Assembly: GCF_002119765.1 (NCBI RefSeq)
Contig: NZ_CP021112.1
Coordinates: 2,846,501 to 2,910,500 of the forward strand
Source of the DNA: Pseudorhodoplanes sinuspersici
GTDB lineage: Bacteria > Pseudomonadota > Alphaproteobacteria > Rhizobiales > Xanthobacteraceae
Direction of reading: 5' to 3'
Length of the DNA: 64,000 bases
The notes below the pieces were generated by a model. The model was not told the DNA's origin, ran no database searches, and worked only from the letters and a program-made list of their open reading frames with translations. This document shows, in pieces, positions 9,600 through 17,911 of the stretch (positions are counted from its first letter, which is position 1; every line of letters begins with the position of its first letter). Position numbers and translations under genes: made by a program.

Positions 9600-10577
9600 A
9601 TGAATGTGATCCGCCGCCGCGGCTGGGAAATTCCGGAAAGCCAGGTCACGCCTGAGCATCTCTTCTTCAACCGGCGGGCGTTCCTGACCGGCGCGGCCGG
9701 TATCGCCGCCAGCATCCCGGTGATGTCGCCGCAACTCGCCTCCGCGCAGCGTATTGCCGATCTGCCGGACCCGACCGCCGATCTCTACCCGGCCAAGGCC
9801 AACACGACATACCCGATCGATCGTCCGCAAACCGACGAGAAGATCGCGACCACCTACAACAATTTTTATGAGTTCGGCGGCGACAAGGCCATCTCGCAGC
9901 GCGCGCAGGTGTTGAAGACGCGGCCCTGGACCGTCAAGATCGATGGCATGGTGGAGAAGCCGTTCGAAGTCGGCATCGACGATCTCATTCGCAAGATGCC
10001 GCTCGAGGAGCGCATCTATCGCCTGCGTTGCGTCGAAGCCTGGAGTATGACCATTCCGTGGACCGGTTTCCCGCTCGCCAGGCTGGTCGAAATGGCGAAG
10101 CCGCTGTCATCGGCGAAATACCTGCAGATGCAAACCTTCAAGGATCCGTCGATGGCGCCTGGCCAGCGGCAGACCTGGTATCCATGGCCTTACACCGAAG
10201 GTCTGACGATCGAAGAGGCGAATAACGATCTCGCCTTCCTCGTCACCGGTGTTTACGGCAAGCCGGCGCCCAAGCAGATGGGTGCGCCGCTGCGTCTCGC
10301 GGTGCCCTGGAAATACGGCTTCAAGTCGGTGAAATCGATCACGCATTTTACCTTCACCGACAAACGGCCGAAGTCCTACTGGGAATCGCTGCAGGCACGT
10401 GAATACGGCTTCTGGGCCAATGTGAATCCGAAGGTCGATCATCCGCGCTGGAGCCAGGCGACCGAGGAGGTGATCGGCGCCGGCGGCAAGCGCGTTCCGA
10501 CGCTGCTGTTCAACGGCTATGGCGAATATGTCGCCGATCTCTACAAGGGCCTCGAGAACGAACGATTATATGCGTGA
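9600..10577 (+). CDS. msrP: Periplasmic methionine sulfoxide reductase catalytic subunit MsrP
   Basis: A 325-residue molybdopterin (SUOX-fold) protein. The N-terminus has a Tat signal (NRRAFLTGAAG, cleavage near residue 48), as expected for a cofactor-loaded export substrate. Family blocks are present: TTYNNFYEFG, the Mo-ligand cysteine in RLRCVEAWSM, and GAPLRLAVPWKYGFKSVKSI. MsrP reduces protein-bound methionine sulfoxide in the periplasm, taking electrons from the haem membrane protein MsrQ. No msrQ follows: the next 350 bp hold only an RNA gene on the other strand. ATG 9600 is chosen because it puts the Tat motif near the N-terminus. Confidence 0.92.
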   Translation: MNVIRRRGWEIPESQVTPEHLFFNRRAFLTGAAGIAASIPVMSPQLASAQRIADLPDPTADLYPAKANTTYPIDRPQTDEKIATTYNNFYEFGGDKAISQRAQVLKTRPWTVKIDGMVEKPFEVGIDDLIRKMPLEERIYRLRCVEAWSMTIPWTGFPLARLVEMAKPLSSAKYLQMQTFKDPSMAPGQRQTWYPWPYTEGLTIEEANNDLAFLVTGVYGKPAPKQMGAPLRLAVPWKYGFKSVKSITHFTFTDKRPKSYWESLQAREYGFWANVNPKVDHPRWSQATEEVIGAGGKRVPTLLFNGYGEYVADLYKGLENERLYA

Positions 10578-10679
10578 GTTCATTCCGCGCAGGTGTGAAT
10601 CTAGAAGGTTTGATTCAAAGCTGTGTCGTCGGCGCTTGCGTTTGAACGAACGAAGCGATTGATCGTCACATAAGCGCAA

Positions 10680-10713
10680 GAAAAAACCGGGCCGCGAGGG
10701 GAGCGGCCCGGTT
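10680..10713 (-). terminator. Intrinsic terminator of the small RNA
   Basis: Perfect 11-bp inverted repeat AACCGGGCCGC (10685-10695) and GCGGCCCGGTT (10703-10713) with a 7-nt loop. On the minus strand the stem is followed by a T-rich run (10686-10676), a classic Rho-independent terminator. Confidence 0.8.
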
Positions 10714-10818
10714 GAGTTCATGCCGACGCGGGATGTCGGCATTCACCTTCCAGAGGGGAATCACTGTCTGCGGTTGGTCGCGATCTGGGAGGATTCGAAA
10801 ACCGCTCGCATCCAGCAT
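10680..10818 (-). ncRNA. abcR: AbcR-like (alpha-r15 type) trans-acting small RNA
   Basis: A roughly 140-nt RNA is predicted on the minus strand downstream of the LsrB/VtlR-type gene. Its hairpins are: arms 10805-10800 / 10775-10770, whose loop holds CCTCCCA (10792-10786), an anti-Shine-Dalgarno core matching the CUCCCA motif I recall for AbcR RNAs; a 6-bp stem GCCGAC/GTCGGC; and a terminator. The trxB - lsrB - abcR order is the one I recall for Sinorhizobium, Agrobacterium and Brucella, where AbcR RNAs silence ABC-transporter mRNAs through Hfq. The 356-bp gap 10578-10933 holds no convincing protein gene. Identity rests on synteny plus motif; sequence similarity was not computed. Confidence 0.62.
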
Positions 10819-10825
10819 ATGTAAG

Positions 10826-10854
10826 AGTATCGGTCTGCAACGCCGCAGCGACAA
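10826..10854 (-). promoter_or_regulatory. Predicted sigma-70 promoter of the small RNA
   Basis: On the minus strand TTGTCG (10854-10849) is separated by 17 bp from GATACT (10831-10826). This places transcription start near 10819-10818 and gives an RNA of about 140 nt ending at the terminator. In related bacteria VtlR/LsrB activates abcR promoters; no certain LysR site was identified here. Confidence 0.45.
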
Positions 10855-10933
10855 CGTCTAAGCTCGTGAAGCTGCCATGCGCGATCCGCAAGCCTGTGCG
10901 CGATAGGCAAACACAATCAGGTCATTTGCGCGA

Positions 10934-11863
10934 TCAGAACGTCCAGCGCTGCGCCTTCGACACCAAAAAGTCACGGAACACCTGCACGCGCGCAACGGAC
11001 TTAAGTTCTTCCGGATAAACGAAATAGGCGTCAAGCGTGATTGGATCTGTTTCGCCGAGTAACTGCACAAGTCCGCCTTTTTCTTCAATGAGATAATCTG
11101 GCAGTAGTGCGATACCCAAACCCTGCTGACATGCGCGCAGTAACGAGATGATGTTATTCACGACGAGGATGGGTGTGCGCGGCGCTTTGCCCTCGCGGCC
11201 CACTTCGAGCGGCCATGCGCGATTCTGCAGGAAGGTTGGGATGTTTCCACCGCCCAGCATCAGAATGCGATGATTGTCGAGATCGTCGATCTTTGAAGGC
11301 GTTCCAAACCGCTTCAGATAGTCCGGCGATGCATAGACATGGAAATGCACCGAGAACAGTTTGCGCTGGATCAAATCCGGCTGCGTCGGAATGCGCAATC
11401 GTATTGCGACGTCGGCCTCGCGCATTGCGAGATCGAGTTCTTCGTCCGTCATGATCAGCGACATGCGGATATCGGGATAAAGATCGAGGAATTCGCCGAT
11501 CTTCGGTGTCAGCCAATGCGTGCCAAGGCCGACTGTTGTCGTCACCTTGAGATCGCCATTGGGCCTCTCGCGGCTGTCGGTCAGCTTCGCTCTGGCCGAT
11601 TCCAGCTTCATGAAGACTTCATGCGCGGTCCGATAGAGCAGTTCGCCTTGCTCTGTCAGGATCAGCCCGCGGGCATGGCGGTGGAACAGCGACACGTTGA
11701 GTGCCTGTTCGAGCGCGCTGACCTGGCGCGAGACGGCCGATTGCGAAAGGCCGAGCTGCTCTCCGGCATGCGTGAAGCTGCCGGCTTCCGCTGCTGCATG
11801 GAAGACCTTCAGCTTGTCCCAATCCATCGAGGTCATTGAGAAACGTGATCGTTGCTGGAGCAA
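10934..11863 (-). CDS. lsrB: LysR-type regulator, LsrB/VtlR orthologue
   Basis: A LysR protein of up to 309 residues; the DNA-binding helix-turn-helix begins MDWDKLKVFHAAAEAGSFTH and continues LSQSAVSRQVSALEQ, very like LsrB of Sinorhizobium and VtlR of Brucella. The effector domain follows (about 95-300). LsrB/VtlR regulates redox, lipopolysaccharide or virulence genes and the AbcR RNAs. It overlaps the end of trxB's operon spacing: the TTG at 11863 lies 14 bp after the trxB stop. ATGs at 11836 and 11827 are alternatives and fit orthologue N-termini better. Only one cysteine (in RACQQGLG) is present, although redox sensing in S. meliloti LsrB has been tied to several. Confidence 0.88.
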   Translation of the reverse strand: MLQQRSRFSMTSMDWDKLKVFHAAAEAGSFTHAGEQLGLSQSAVSRQVSALEQALNVSLFHRHARGLILTEQGELLYRTAHEVFMKLESARAKLTDSRERPNGDLKVTTTVGLGTHWLTPKIGEFLDLYPDIRMSLIMTDEELDLAMREADVAIRLRIPTQPDLIQRKLFSVHFHVYASPDYLKRFGTPSKIDDLDNHRILMLGGGNIPTFLQNRAWPLEVGREGKAPRTPILVVNNIISLLRACQQGLGIALLPDYLIEEKGGLVQLLGETDPITLDAYFVYPEELKSVARVQVFRDFLVSKAQRWTF

Positions 11864-11876
11864 AATCTCACCGCCC

Positions 11877-12842
11877 TTATTCCGCCGCCGTAAGCAATTG
11901 CTCGTGCGCGGCCAGGAATCGTTCGGCCTCGAGCGCGGCCATGCATCCTTGTCCGGCAGCGGTGACCGCCTGCCGGTAGATATCGTCGGTGACGTCGCCG
12001 GCGGCGAACAGGCCGGGCACCGACGTCGCGGTCGAATGCGGCTTTGTCGCCACGTAGCCCGACGGCTTCATCTCGACTTTGCCCTGCACCAGTTCGGTGG
12101 CAGGCGTGTGCCCGATGGCGATGAATACGCCATCGACATTTCGTTCGCTGACAGCGCCGGTCTTGATGTTGCGCAGTTTGGCTGCCGTCACTTTTGACGG
12201 TGCTTCGGACCCGATGAGATCGTCCACCACCGTGTCCCACAGCACTTCGATCTTCGGATTCTTGAACAGGCGCTCCTGCAGGATGCGTTCGGCGCGCAGG
12301 TTGTCGCGGCGGTGCACGAGCGTCACCTTGCTGGCAAAATTGGTCAGGAACAGCGCCTCTTCAACGGCGGTATTGCCGCCGCCGACGACGATCACTTCTT
12401 TACCGCGATAGAAGAAGCCATCGCAGGTGGCACAGGCTGAGACGCCATAGCCTTTGAATTGTTCCTCGAATGGCAGGCCCAACCAGCGCGCCTGCGCGCC
12501 GGTGCAGAGGATCACCGCATCGGCGAAATAAACATCGCCGGAATCGCAGGTCAGGCGGAAGGGCCGGCTGGAGGTATCGAGATTGTTAACGTGATCGGTG
12601 ACGATGCGGGTGCCGACATGCTCGGCCTGCTTCTGCATCTGCTCCATGAGCCAGGGGCCCTGGATCACATCGGCGAAGCCCGGATAATTCTCAACGTCCG
12701 TGGTGATCGTCAGCTGTCCGCCCGGCTGATAGCCCTGGATCAGGATCGGCTCCAGCATCGCGCGGGCGGCATAAATTGAGGCCGTGTAGCCGGCGGGGCC
12801 GGACCCGATGATGACGACCTTGGCGTGGGTGGTTTGGCTCAT
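11877..12842 (-). CDS. trxB: Thioredoxin reductase
   Basis: A 321-residue FAD/NADPH disulfide reductase. The FAD site GSGPAG is at residues 13-18, the redox pair is CATC in ACATCDG (Cys137/Cys140), the NADPH site is GGGNTAVEEALFL (about 154) and the C-terminal GLFAAGDVTD binds FAD. It reduces thioredoxin in the cytosol. ATG 12842 is chosen: it puts the dinucleotide motif near the N-terminus and has GGGAAG upstream; the longer in-frame extension is non-conserved. It is probably co-transcribed with the lsrB-like gene and is divergent from the lrp-like gene. Confidence 0.95.
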   Translation of the reverse strand: MSQTTHAKVVIIGSGPAGYTASIYAARAMLEPILIQGYQPGGQLTITTDVENYPGFADVIQGPWLMEQMQKQAEHVGTRIVTDHVNNLDTSSRPFRLTCDSGDVYFADAVILCTGAQARWLGLPFEEQFKGYGVSACATCDGFFYRGKEVIVVGGGNTAVEEALFLTNFASKVTLVHRRDNLRAERILQERLFKNPKIEVLWDTVVDDLIGSEAPSKVTAAKLRNIKTGAVSERNVDGVFIAIGHTPATELVQGKVEMKPSGYVATKPHSTATSVPGLFAAGDVTDDIYRQAVTAAGQGCMAALEAERFLAAHEQLLTAAE

Positions 12843-13085
12843 CTGGACTTCCCGGCTTGGAAGGGTTGCAGCCGGGTCAGACACAATCAGCGATCCCGGT
12901 CTTGTGCGGTGCGAATTTAGGCATTTGACGCAGCTATGCAAGTTTTGCAAAGCGGCCGACTCGCACGGGCCACCGGAATAGTACCAGAAGTGCCTAAAAA
13001 AGGTCGTCCGCGTAATTTTATTTCGTGCTCGGCAGGTATATCTCTAGGGTCCCTGCGAATTTCAATAACTGAGGACCGACGCGGC

Positions 13086-13568
13086 ATGCTGGCCCGACTT
13101 GACGCCATCGACCGGAAAATCCTGGCCGAATTGCAGGAGGATGGCCGCATCACCAATGTGGAGCTGGCCCGGCGGGTCGGAATTTCGGCGCCGCCCTGTC
13201 TGCGCCGGGTGCGGGCGCTGGAGGATGCGGGCTATATCCGCGGCTACCGGGCACTGCTGGACGAAAAGCGGCTCGGCTACGAGATCACCATTTTTGCGCT
13301 GGTGCACCTGTCGAGCCAGGCCGATGCGGACCTTACCGCGTTCGAGGCCTTCGTGCGGGCGCAGCCCCTGGTGCGCGAATGCTGGATGCTCTCGGGCGAG
13401 GTCGACTTCATCCTCAAATGCGTGGCGCCGGACCTGAAGACCTTTCAGGCCTTCGTCAATGAACTCACCGGCGCGCCGCATGTGCGCAACGTCAAGACGT
13501 CGCTGACGCTGCGCGTCTCGAAAGACGCGCCGAGCGTGCCGATGGAAAGGTTGCCTGCGGCGCTTTGA
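13086..13568 (+). CDS. Lrp/AsnC-family transcriptional regulator
   Basis: A 160-residue regulator with an N-terminal winged helix (LDAIDRKILAELQEDGRIT, then VGISAPPCLRRVRALEDAG) and a C-terminal RAM ligand-binding domain (GEVDFILKCVAPDLKTF). The length is standard for the family. ATG 13086 gives the usual N-terminus; the upstream in-frame extension would overlap trxB's leader. It is divergent from trxB with a 243-bp shared gap; an Lrp gene at this position is also what I recall from rhizobial trxB-lsrB loci. Effector, probably an amino acid, unknown. Confidence 0.9.
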   Translation: MLARLDAIDRKILAELQEDGRITNVELARRVGISAPPCLRRVRALEDAGYIRGYRALLDEKRLGYEITIFALVHLSSQADADLTAFEAFVRAQPLVRECWMLSGEVDFILKCVAPDLKTFQAFVNELTGAPHVRNVKTSLTLRVSKDAPSVPMERLPAAL

Positions 13569-13748
13569 CATCCGCAGGCAATTGACCTGCCTTGGACGGT
13601 CGATAACATCGCTTCTACACGTCAGGAGACGAGGGCACCGCACAACAAGCAGACTCTAAATCAAAGCCAAAGTGCTGCAGCCGAGAGCAGATCCGGAAAA
13701 TCGGACGGCTCGTCGACAGCGAAATCCGTTCCTTGGGAGGAATCGCAT

Positions 13749-14759
13749 ATGCAATCGACTCGACGCACTTTTCTTGCCGGCAGCTCGGCATTCGCAGCCG
13801 CAAGCACCCTCTCGCTTCCGGCCTTCGCGCAGGACGAATTGAAGCTCGCGACTTTCGTGCCGCCGTCGCATCCGATTCCGCACCAGGTGTTCACCGCCTG
13901 GTTTCCTGAGGTCGAGAAACAGAGCGGCGGCAAGCTGAAGATCAAGCTGTTCCCCTCGATGCAGCTCGGCGGCAAGCCGCCGGAGCTCTACCGCCAGATG
14001 ATCCAGGGCGTCTCCGACATGTGCTTCACATTGCCGGGATATACGTCGAACGATTTCCCGCGGATGGCGCTGACGGAATTGCCCGGCCTGTCGGCGACCG
14101 GAGAAAAAGGCACCCGCAATCTCTGGGCCGCCCTCGAAAAATATCTGGCTCCCGAGTTCAAGGGCGCGAAGGTGCTGATGCTCTGGAACAACGACGAGGC
14201 CGCGTTGATGAGCAAGTCGAAGCCGATCCGCACGCTGGACGACATGAAGGGCATGAAGATCCGCACGCCGTCGGCCGCGCAATCGGCCCAGCTTGAAGCG
14301 CTCGGCGCCGTGCCGATCGATATGCCGGCGAACCAGATCTACAATGCACTCGACCGCGGCGTGGTGGACGCCACGATGATCCCGGTGTCCGGCGCGATCG
14401 ATTTCAAGCTGATCGAGGTAGCGCGCTATTTCACGCTCAATGCGCCGCTCGGCCGCTCGCCGTTCCTGGTGGCGATGAATCAGGCCCGCTACGACAAGCT
14501 TGGTGCCGACGAGAAAAAGACGATCGACAACACCACAGGTCTTGGCCTCAGCCTGAAAGGGACAGAGACTTATGAGGCGCGCGGCCGCATGGCGGTCGAA
14601 CAGATCAAGAAGGATCGCGAACTGATCATGCTGTCGGACGCCGAGCACAAGCGCTGGCTGGATGCATTCAAGCCGCTGATTGCGAGCAAGACCGCGGAAG
14701 CTGAGAAGGCGGGAATTCCGGCCAAGGGCCTGCTCGGTGTCTACGGTATGACGGTATAA
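13749..14759 (+). CDS. TRAP transporter solute-binding protein (DctP type)
   Basis: A 336-residue periplasmic receptor. A twin-arginine-like export signal (STRRTFLAGSSAFAAAS, cleaved after AFA) precedes the mature DctP domain. Conserved stretches include LDDMKGMKIRTPSAAQSA and ALDRGVVDATMIPVSG. It delivers an organic acid or related ligand to the DctQ/DctM membrane pair encoded directly downstream (36-bp gap). The initiator is preceded by GGGAGG. The ligand cannot be told from sequence. No regulator for the operon is identified; the upstream lrp-like gene ends 180 bp before it. Confidence 0.92.
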   Translation: MQSTRRTFLAGSSAFAAASTLSLPAFAQDELKLATFVPPSHPIPHQVFTAWFPEVEKQSGGKLKIKLFPSMQLGGKPPELYRQMIQGVSDMCFTLPGYTSNDFPRMALTELPGLSATGEKGTRNLWAALEKYLAPEFKGAKVLMLWNNDEAALMSKSKPIRTLDDMKGMKIRTPSAAQSAQLEALGAVPIDMPANQIYNALDRGVVDATMIPVSGAIDFKLIEVARYFTLNAPLGRSPFLVAMNQARYDKLGADEKKTIDNTTGLGLSLKGTETYEARGRMAVEQIKKDRELIMLSDAEHKRWLDAFKPLIASKTAEAEKAGIPAKGLLGVYGMTV

Positions 14760-14795
14760 GTCGCAGGACTCAACGGCCGATCGGGGCGGCAATCG

Positions 14796-15281
14796 ATGCA
14801 GTCATTTGAGCGCGCGTTCCGCGCCCTCGCGCTTGCGAGCGGCTTCATCCTGCTGTTCGTGATGGTCTATACCGTCGCCGATGTGTTGATGCGTTACGCA
14901 TTCAACCGGCCGTTCAGCGGCTCGGTCGAGGTCACCGAGTTTGCGATGTCTCTCATCGTGTTTCTGGCCTTGCCCTATACAGGCTGGGCGGGGGCGCATA
15001 TCTCGGTCGATCTGTTCGAGAAATATCTCGACCGTCCCGCTTTGCGATTGTTGCCCTCGGTGATCGCCTTTATAGGTGCGGCGTTGTTCGCGCTGATCGC
15101 ATGGCGGGTGATGCTGGAAACGGCCGCAACGCTCCATCAGACCAGCAATATGCTGCGCATGCCGCATTACCCGTTCCGGCTTGCGGTCGCGGTCTGCTCG
15201 CTTCTGTTTGCCCTCGTCCTGCTGGTCCAGGGCTGGCAAGCCTTGCGGCGCAGGCATGAACACGGCACGCACCATCCATGA
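14796..15281 (+). CDS. TRAP transporter small permease (DctQ type)
   Basis: A 161-residue inner-membrane protein with four predicted hydrophobic segments (about 12-32, 47-67, 87-107, 126-148), the DctQ topology. The first segments contain VADVLMRYAFNRPFSG and SLIVFLALPYTGWAGAHISV, typical of the family. It forms the membrane complex with the large permease; its last codons overlap the start of that gene by 4 bp, indicating translational coupling. Confidence 0.9.
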   Translation: MQSFERAFRALALASGFILLFVMVYTVADVLMRYAFNRPFSGSVEVTEFAMSLIVFLALPYTGWAGAHISVDLFEKYLDRPALRLLPSVIAFIGAALFALIAWRVMLETAATLHQTSNMLRMPHYPFRLAVAVCSLLFALVLLVQGWQALRRRHEHGTHHP

Positions 15282-16588
15282 CGCTCGACAGCGAAACCAT
15301 CGGCATCATCGGCATTGTCGTGATGCTGATCCTTCTGGCTCTGCGCATGCCGATTGGCATTGCGATGCTGCTGGTCGGCATCACAGGTTTTGCCTGGCTG
15401 AACGGGTTGCCGGCGGCGTTGTCGTCGCTCGGCAACGCACCCTATTCCTATTCCACCGTCTATGATCTGGCGGTGATCCCGCTGTTCGTCCTGATGGGTA
15501 ATTGCGCCGCGGTGTCGGGCATGAGCCGCGACCTTTACGCCGCGGCCTATGCTTGGCTTGGGCATCTGCGGGGCGGGCTTGCATCCGCAACCATTGCGGC
15601 CTGTGCGGGCTTTGCCGCCGTGTCAGGGTCGAGCATCGCGTCCGCCGTGACCATGGGGCGGGTCTGCCTGCCGGAAATGAAGCGCTACAAATATTCGGAC
15701 GCGCTCGCGACCGGCACGGTTGCGGCGGGCGGCACACTCGGCATCCTCATTCCGCCCAGCACCGCGTTCGTCATCTATGCGATCCTTACCGAGCAATCGA
15801 TCGGACGCCTGCTCCTCGCGGGCTTTCTGCCCGGCCTATTGTTGTCGCTTCTGTTCATCCTGACCATCGCGATCTGGACTTATCTGAAGACCGACATAGG
15901 ACCGCCGGGCGAGCGTGCAAGCCGCGAGGAGCGGATGCGCACGTTGATCCAGTCTGGCCCCATGATTGCGATTGTCGCGATCAGCATCGGCGGCATTTAT
16001 GTGGGAGCTTTCACCCCGAGCGAGGCGGCTGCGGTGGGCGCATTTCTGTCCTTCGCGCTCGCCCTGTGGCGGAGGACGATCAACTGGGACTCGCTGTCGA
16101 TCATCCTGATCGAAACGGTGAAGACGACGGCGTTCGTGTTTCTGATCCTGATCGGGGCGTTCGTGTTCGGGCCGTTTCTCGCCTTGAGTGGCCTGCCGGA
16201 GCAGATTGCGACCGCGCTGGTCGCAATGGAGCTGCCACGCTATCTCATCCTGTTCGCGCTGATCCTGATCTATATGATGCTCGGAATGTTTCTCGAGGGC
16301 TTCTCGATCCTCGTGCTCACGCTCGCGATCGTGATTCCGATTATCGATGCACTCGGTTTCGACCTGATCTGGTTTGGCGTGATTATGGTGATCGTGCTGG
16401 AAATGGGTCTGATCAGTCCGCCGGTCGGCATCAACGTGTTCGTGGTCAAGGGGCTCGTTCCCGACGTCCCGATCGGCGAGATCTTCAAGGGCATCTTGCC
16501 GTTCTGGCTGGCGATGGGTGTCTGTATTCTGCTGCTGGTCCTGTTCCCTCAGATCGTGCTGTTCATCCCCAACACGATGATCAGATAA
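15278..16588 (+). CDS. TRAP transporter large permease (DctM type)
   Basis: A 436-residue polytopic membrane protein of the DctM family, the Na+-coupled translocation subunit. Characteristic segments: FAAVSGSSIASAVTMGRVC (about 110), GGTLGILIPPSTAFVIYAIL (about 150) and MGLISPPVGINVFVVKG (near 375). Length is standard. It overlaps the small permease gene by 4 bp. A repeat and two strong hairpins follow its stop codon, likely ending the operon. Confidence 0.94.
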   Translation: MTLDSETIGIIGIVVMLILLALRMPIGIAMLLVGITGFAWLNGLPAALSSLGNAPYSYSTVYDLAVIPLFVLMGNCAAVSGMSRDLYAAAYAWLGHLRGGLASATIAACAGFAAVSGSSIASAVTMGRVCLPEMKRYKYSDALATGTVAAGGTLGILIPPSTAFVIYAILTEQSIGRLLLAGFLPGLLLSLLFILTIAIWTYLKTDIGPPGERASREERMRTLIQSGPMIAIVAISIGGIYVGAFTPSEAAAVGAFLSFALALWRRTINWDSLSIILIETVKTTAFVFLILIGAFVFGPFLALSGLPEQIATALVAMELPRYLILFALILIYMMLGMFLEGFSILVLTLAIVIPIIDALGFDLIWFGVIMVIVLEMGLISPPVGINVFVVKGLVPDVPIGEIFKGILPFWLAMGVCILLLVLFPQIVLFIPNTMIR

Positions 16589-16635
16589 AGCGTTTTCGAG
16601 CGAAGTGGGTACGGTTCGCGTGAAGAAAACGCGTC
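16589..16635. repeat. Rhizobiales-type intergenic palindromic repeat
   Basis: Imperfect palindrome whose arms are GCGTTTTC (16590-16597) and GAAAACGC (16625-16632), with inner arms GCGAA (16600-16604) and TTCGC (16615-16619). This wording (GCGTTTTCGAGCGAAGTGG at its left end) is a dispersed element I recall from many Hyphomicrobiales genomes. Confidence 0.7.
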
Positions 16636-16650
16636 AAAACAAAACTGGAG

Positions 16651-16721
16651 CCGGCTTTGATTCCATCAAAGCCGGAAGGGCTCTGGGCGCGGTCCGGCGG
16701 CCTCATCCGGGAGGCCGCCGG
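16651..16721. terminator. Paired hairpins between convergent genes
   Basis: Two perfect stems lie between the TRAP operon and the convergent DoxX gene: CCGGCTTTGAT / ATCAAAGCCGG (16651-16661 / 16665-16675, 3-nt loop) and CCGGCGGCCT / AGGCCGCCGG (16694-16703 / 16712-16721). Neither has a long T-run, so bidirectional termination is inferred from position. Confidence 0.5.
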
Positions 16722-16732
16722 TCGTCGTGGGA

Positions 16733-17134
16733 CTATTGTTTGTTACGCGCCGCGTCGACGCTCCAGGCGCCGCCGCCTGCGAATGCGAGATAGAGGAAGA
16801 CGAAGCAATACAGCACCGCCAGCTCGCCGCCATTGACGATCGGATAGAAGCCGCGCGGCGCATGCGCAATGAAGTAGGCGAAAGCCATCAGTCCCGAGAG
16901 AACGAAAGCCACCGGCCGTGTGAACAGGCCGATCACGAGCAAGGCGCCGCCGATCAGTTCAAACAGGCCGGCCGTCCAGCTCAGGCCATAGGGTTGCAGC
17001 TTGGCGAATTGCTCCATGGGCGGAATGCTGAGGAATTTCGCTGTACCATGCTGCATGAAAAGCAGGGCGGACATGATGCGCAGAACACTCAGCATGCGTG
17101 GTGTCCAGGCGGTGCAGACGTCTTTCAAAGCCAT
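16733..17134 (-). CDS. DoxX-family membrane protein
   Basis: A 133-residue integral membrane protein with four hydrophobic segments and the DoxX signature: RIMSALLFMQHGTAKFLSIP, then GLFELIGGALLVIGLFTRPV and GFYPIVNGGELAVLYCFVF. DoxX proteins are small quinone-associated or redox-related membrane proteins; bacterial functions vary and the role here is unknown. ATG 17134 has GGGA seven bases upstream and is preferred over an in-frame ATG at 17176. It stands alone, convergent to the TRAP operon. Confidence 0.88.
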   Translation of the reverse strand: MALKDVCTAWTPRMLSVLRIMSALLFMQHGTAKFLSIPPMEQFAKLQPYGLSWTAGLFELIGGALLVIGLFTRPVAFVLSGLMAFAYFIAHAPRGFYPIVNGGELAVLYCFVFLYLAFAGGGAWSVDAARNKQ

Positions 17135-17221
17135 GAGAATTCCCGTGTGAACGTAGGAGAAGCGATCAACCCGCATTCCATGTTCTGCGACGTGTTGTCA
17201 TCCGGTTTTCGTCTTATGCAC

Positions 17222-17240
17222 GTTCAAATTCACGTTGAAC
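17222..17240. promoter_or_regulatory. Palindrome upstream of the DoxX gene
   Basis: GTTCAA-N7-TTGAAC, 88 bp before the DoxX start in the gap shared with the greA terminator. A regulator site is possible; no cognate regulator is adjacent. Confidence 0.3.
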
Positions 17241-17341
17241 AGAATAGAGGTATTCAAAACTGGCTGCGTCGGTTTGCCACGCGCACGGTTTGCGTGTGCG
17301 TATTTGAAAAAAAGCCACTGGATCAAAAAAATCGTCGAACC

Positions 17342-17374
17342 AAAAAAGAAATCGCCGGACGAGTGCCCGGCGAT
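17342..17374 (-). terminator. Intrinsic terminator of greA
   Basis: ATCGCCGG (17351-17358) and CCGGCGAT (17367-17374) form an 8-bp stem with an 8-nt loop. On the minus strand it is followed by a U-rich run (complement of the A-run 17342-17350). It lies 45 bp past the greA stop. Confidence 0.8.
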
Positions 17375-17418
17375 CGATTGCATCGATATGAATATATCCG
17401 CGTTCGGGAAGACGCCGC

Positions 17419-17892
17419 TCAGCGCCACTCCACCTTCAGCACTTCATAGGCTTTGGCGCCACCGGGTGTAACCACCTCCACATTCGCGCCCTTCTTCTTG
17501 CCAAGCAATGCGCGGGCCAGCGGCGAGGAGATCGAGATGCGGCCGGATTTGGCGTCCGCTTCAGGCTCGCCGACGATCTGCCACACCTGCTTCTTTTCGG
17601 TATCTTCGTCCACCAGTGTCACGGTGGCGCCGAACTTGACGGTGTCGCCTGACAGTTTCGAAACGTCGATCACTTCGGCGCGCGCCATCTTGTCTTCAAG
17701 CTCGGCGATGCGGCCTTCGTTATGCGACTGTGCCTCTTTGGCGGCGTGATATTCGGCATTTTCCGAAAGGTCGCCATGGCCGCGCGCTTCCGTGATCTGC
17801 TGGATGATGCGCGGGCGCTCCACCTGCTGGCAGTGCTTCAGCTCGGTCTCAAGCGCCGTATAGCCGGCCGCCGTCATCGGGATCTTTTCCAT
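17419..17892 (-). CDS. greA: Transcription elongation factor GreA
   Basis: A 157-residue protein: N-terminal coiled coil (about 1-75) with [20 protein letters not shown], whose acidic tip (DLSENAEY) enters the RNA polymerase secondary channel to stimulate transcript cleavage, and C-terminal FKBP-like domain ending in [15 protein letters not shown] 17892 has GGAGG upstream. The order carB - greA on the same strand is common in Hyphomicrobiales. A hairpin at 17912-17934 sits in its leader and a terminator at 17342-17374 follows it. Confidence 0.96.
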   Translation of the reverse strand: MEKIPMTAAGYTALETELKHCQQVERPRIIQQITEARGHGDLSENAEYHAAKEAQSHNEGRIAELEDKMARAEVIDVSKLSGDTVKFGATVTLVDEDTEKKQVWQIVGEPEADAKSGRISISSPLARALLGKKKGANVEVVTPGGAKAYEVLKVEWR

Positions 17893-17911
17893 CGTCTTCC
17901 AACCTCCGGTC

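Noticed and set aside
10666-10854. 62-residue minus-strand frame downstream of the LsrB-like gene
   Set aside because: It would run through the intrinsic terminator and hairpins of the small RNA and has no family match.
16651-16675. TTGATTCCATCAA resembling an FNR box
   Set aside because: The spacer is 3 bp rather than 4 and it lies in a hairpin between convergent genes, where an activator site makes no sense.
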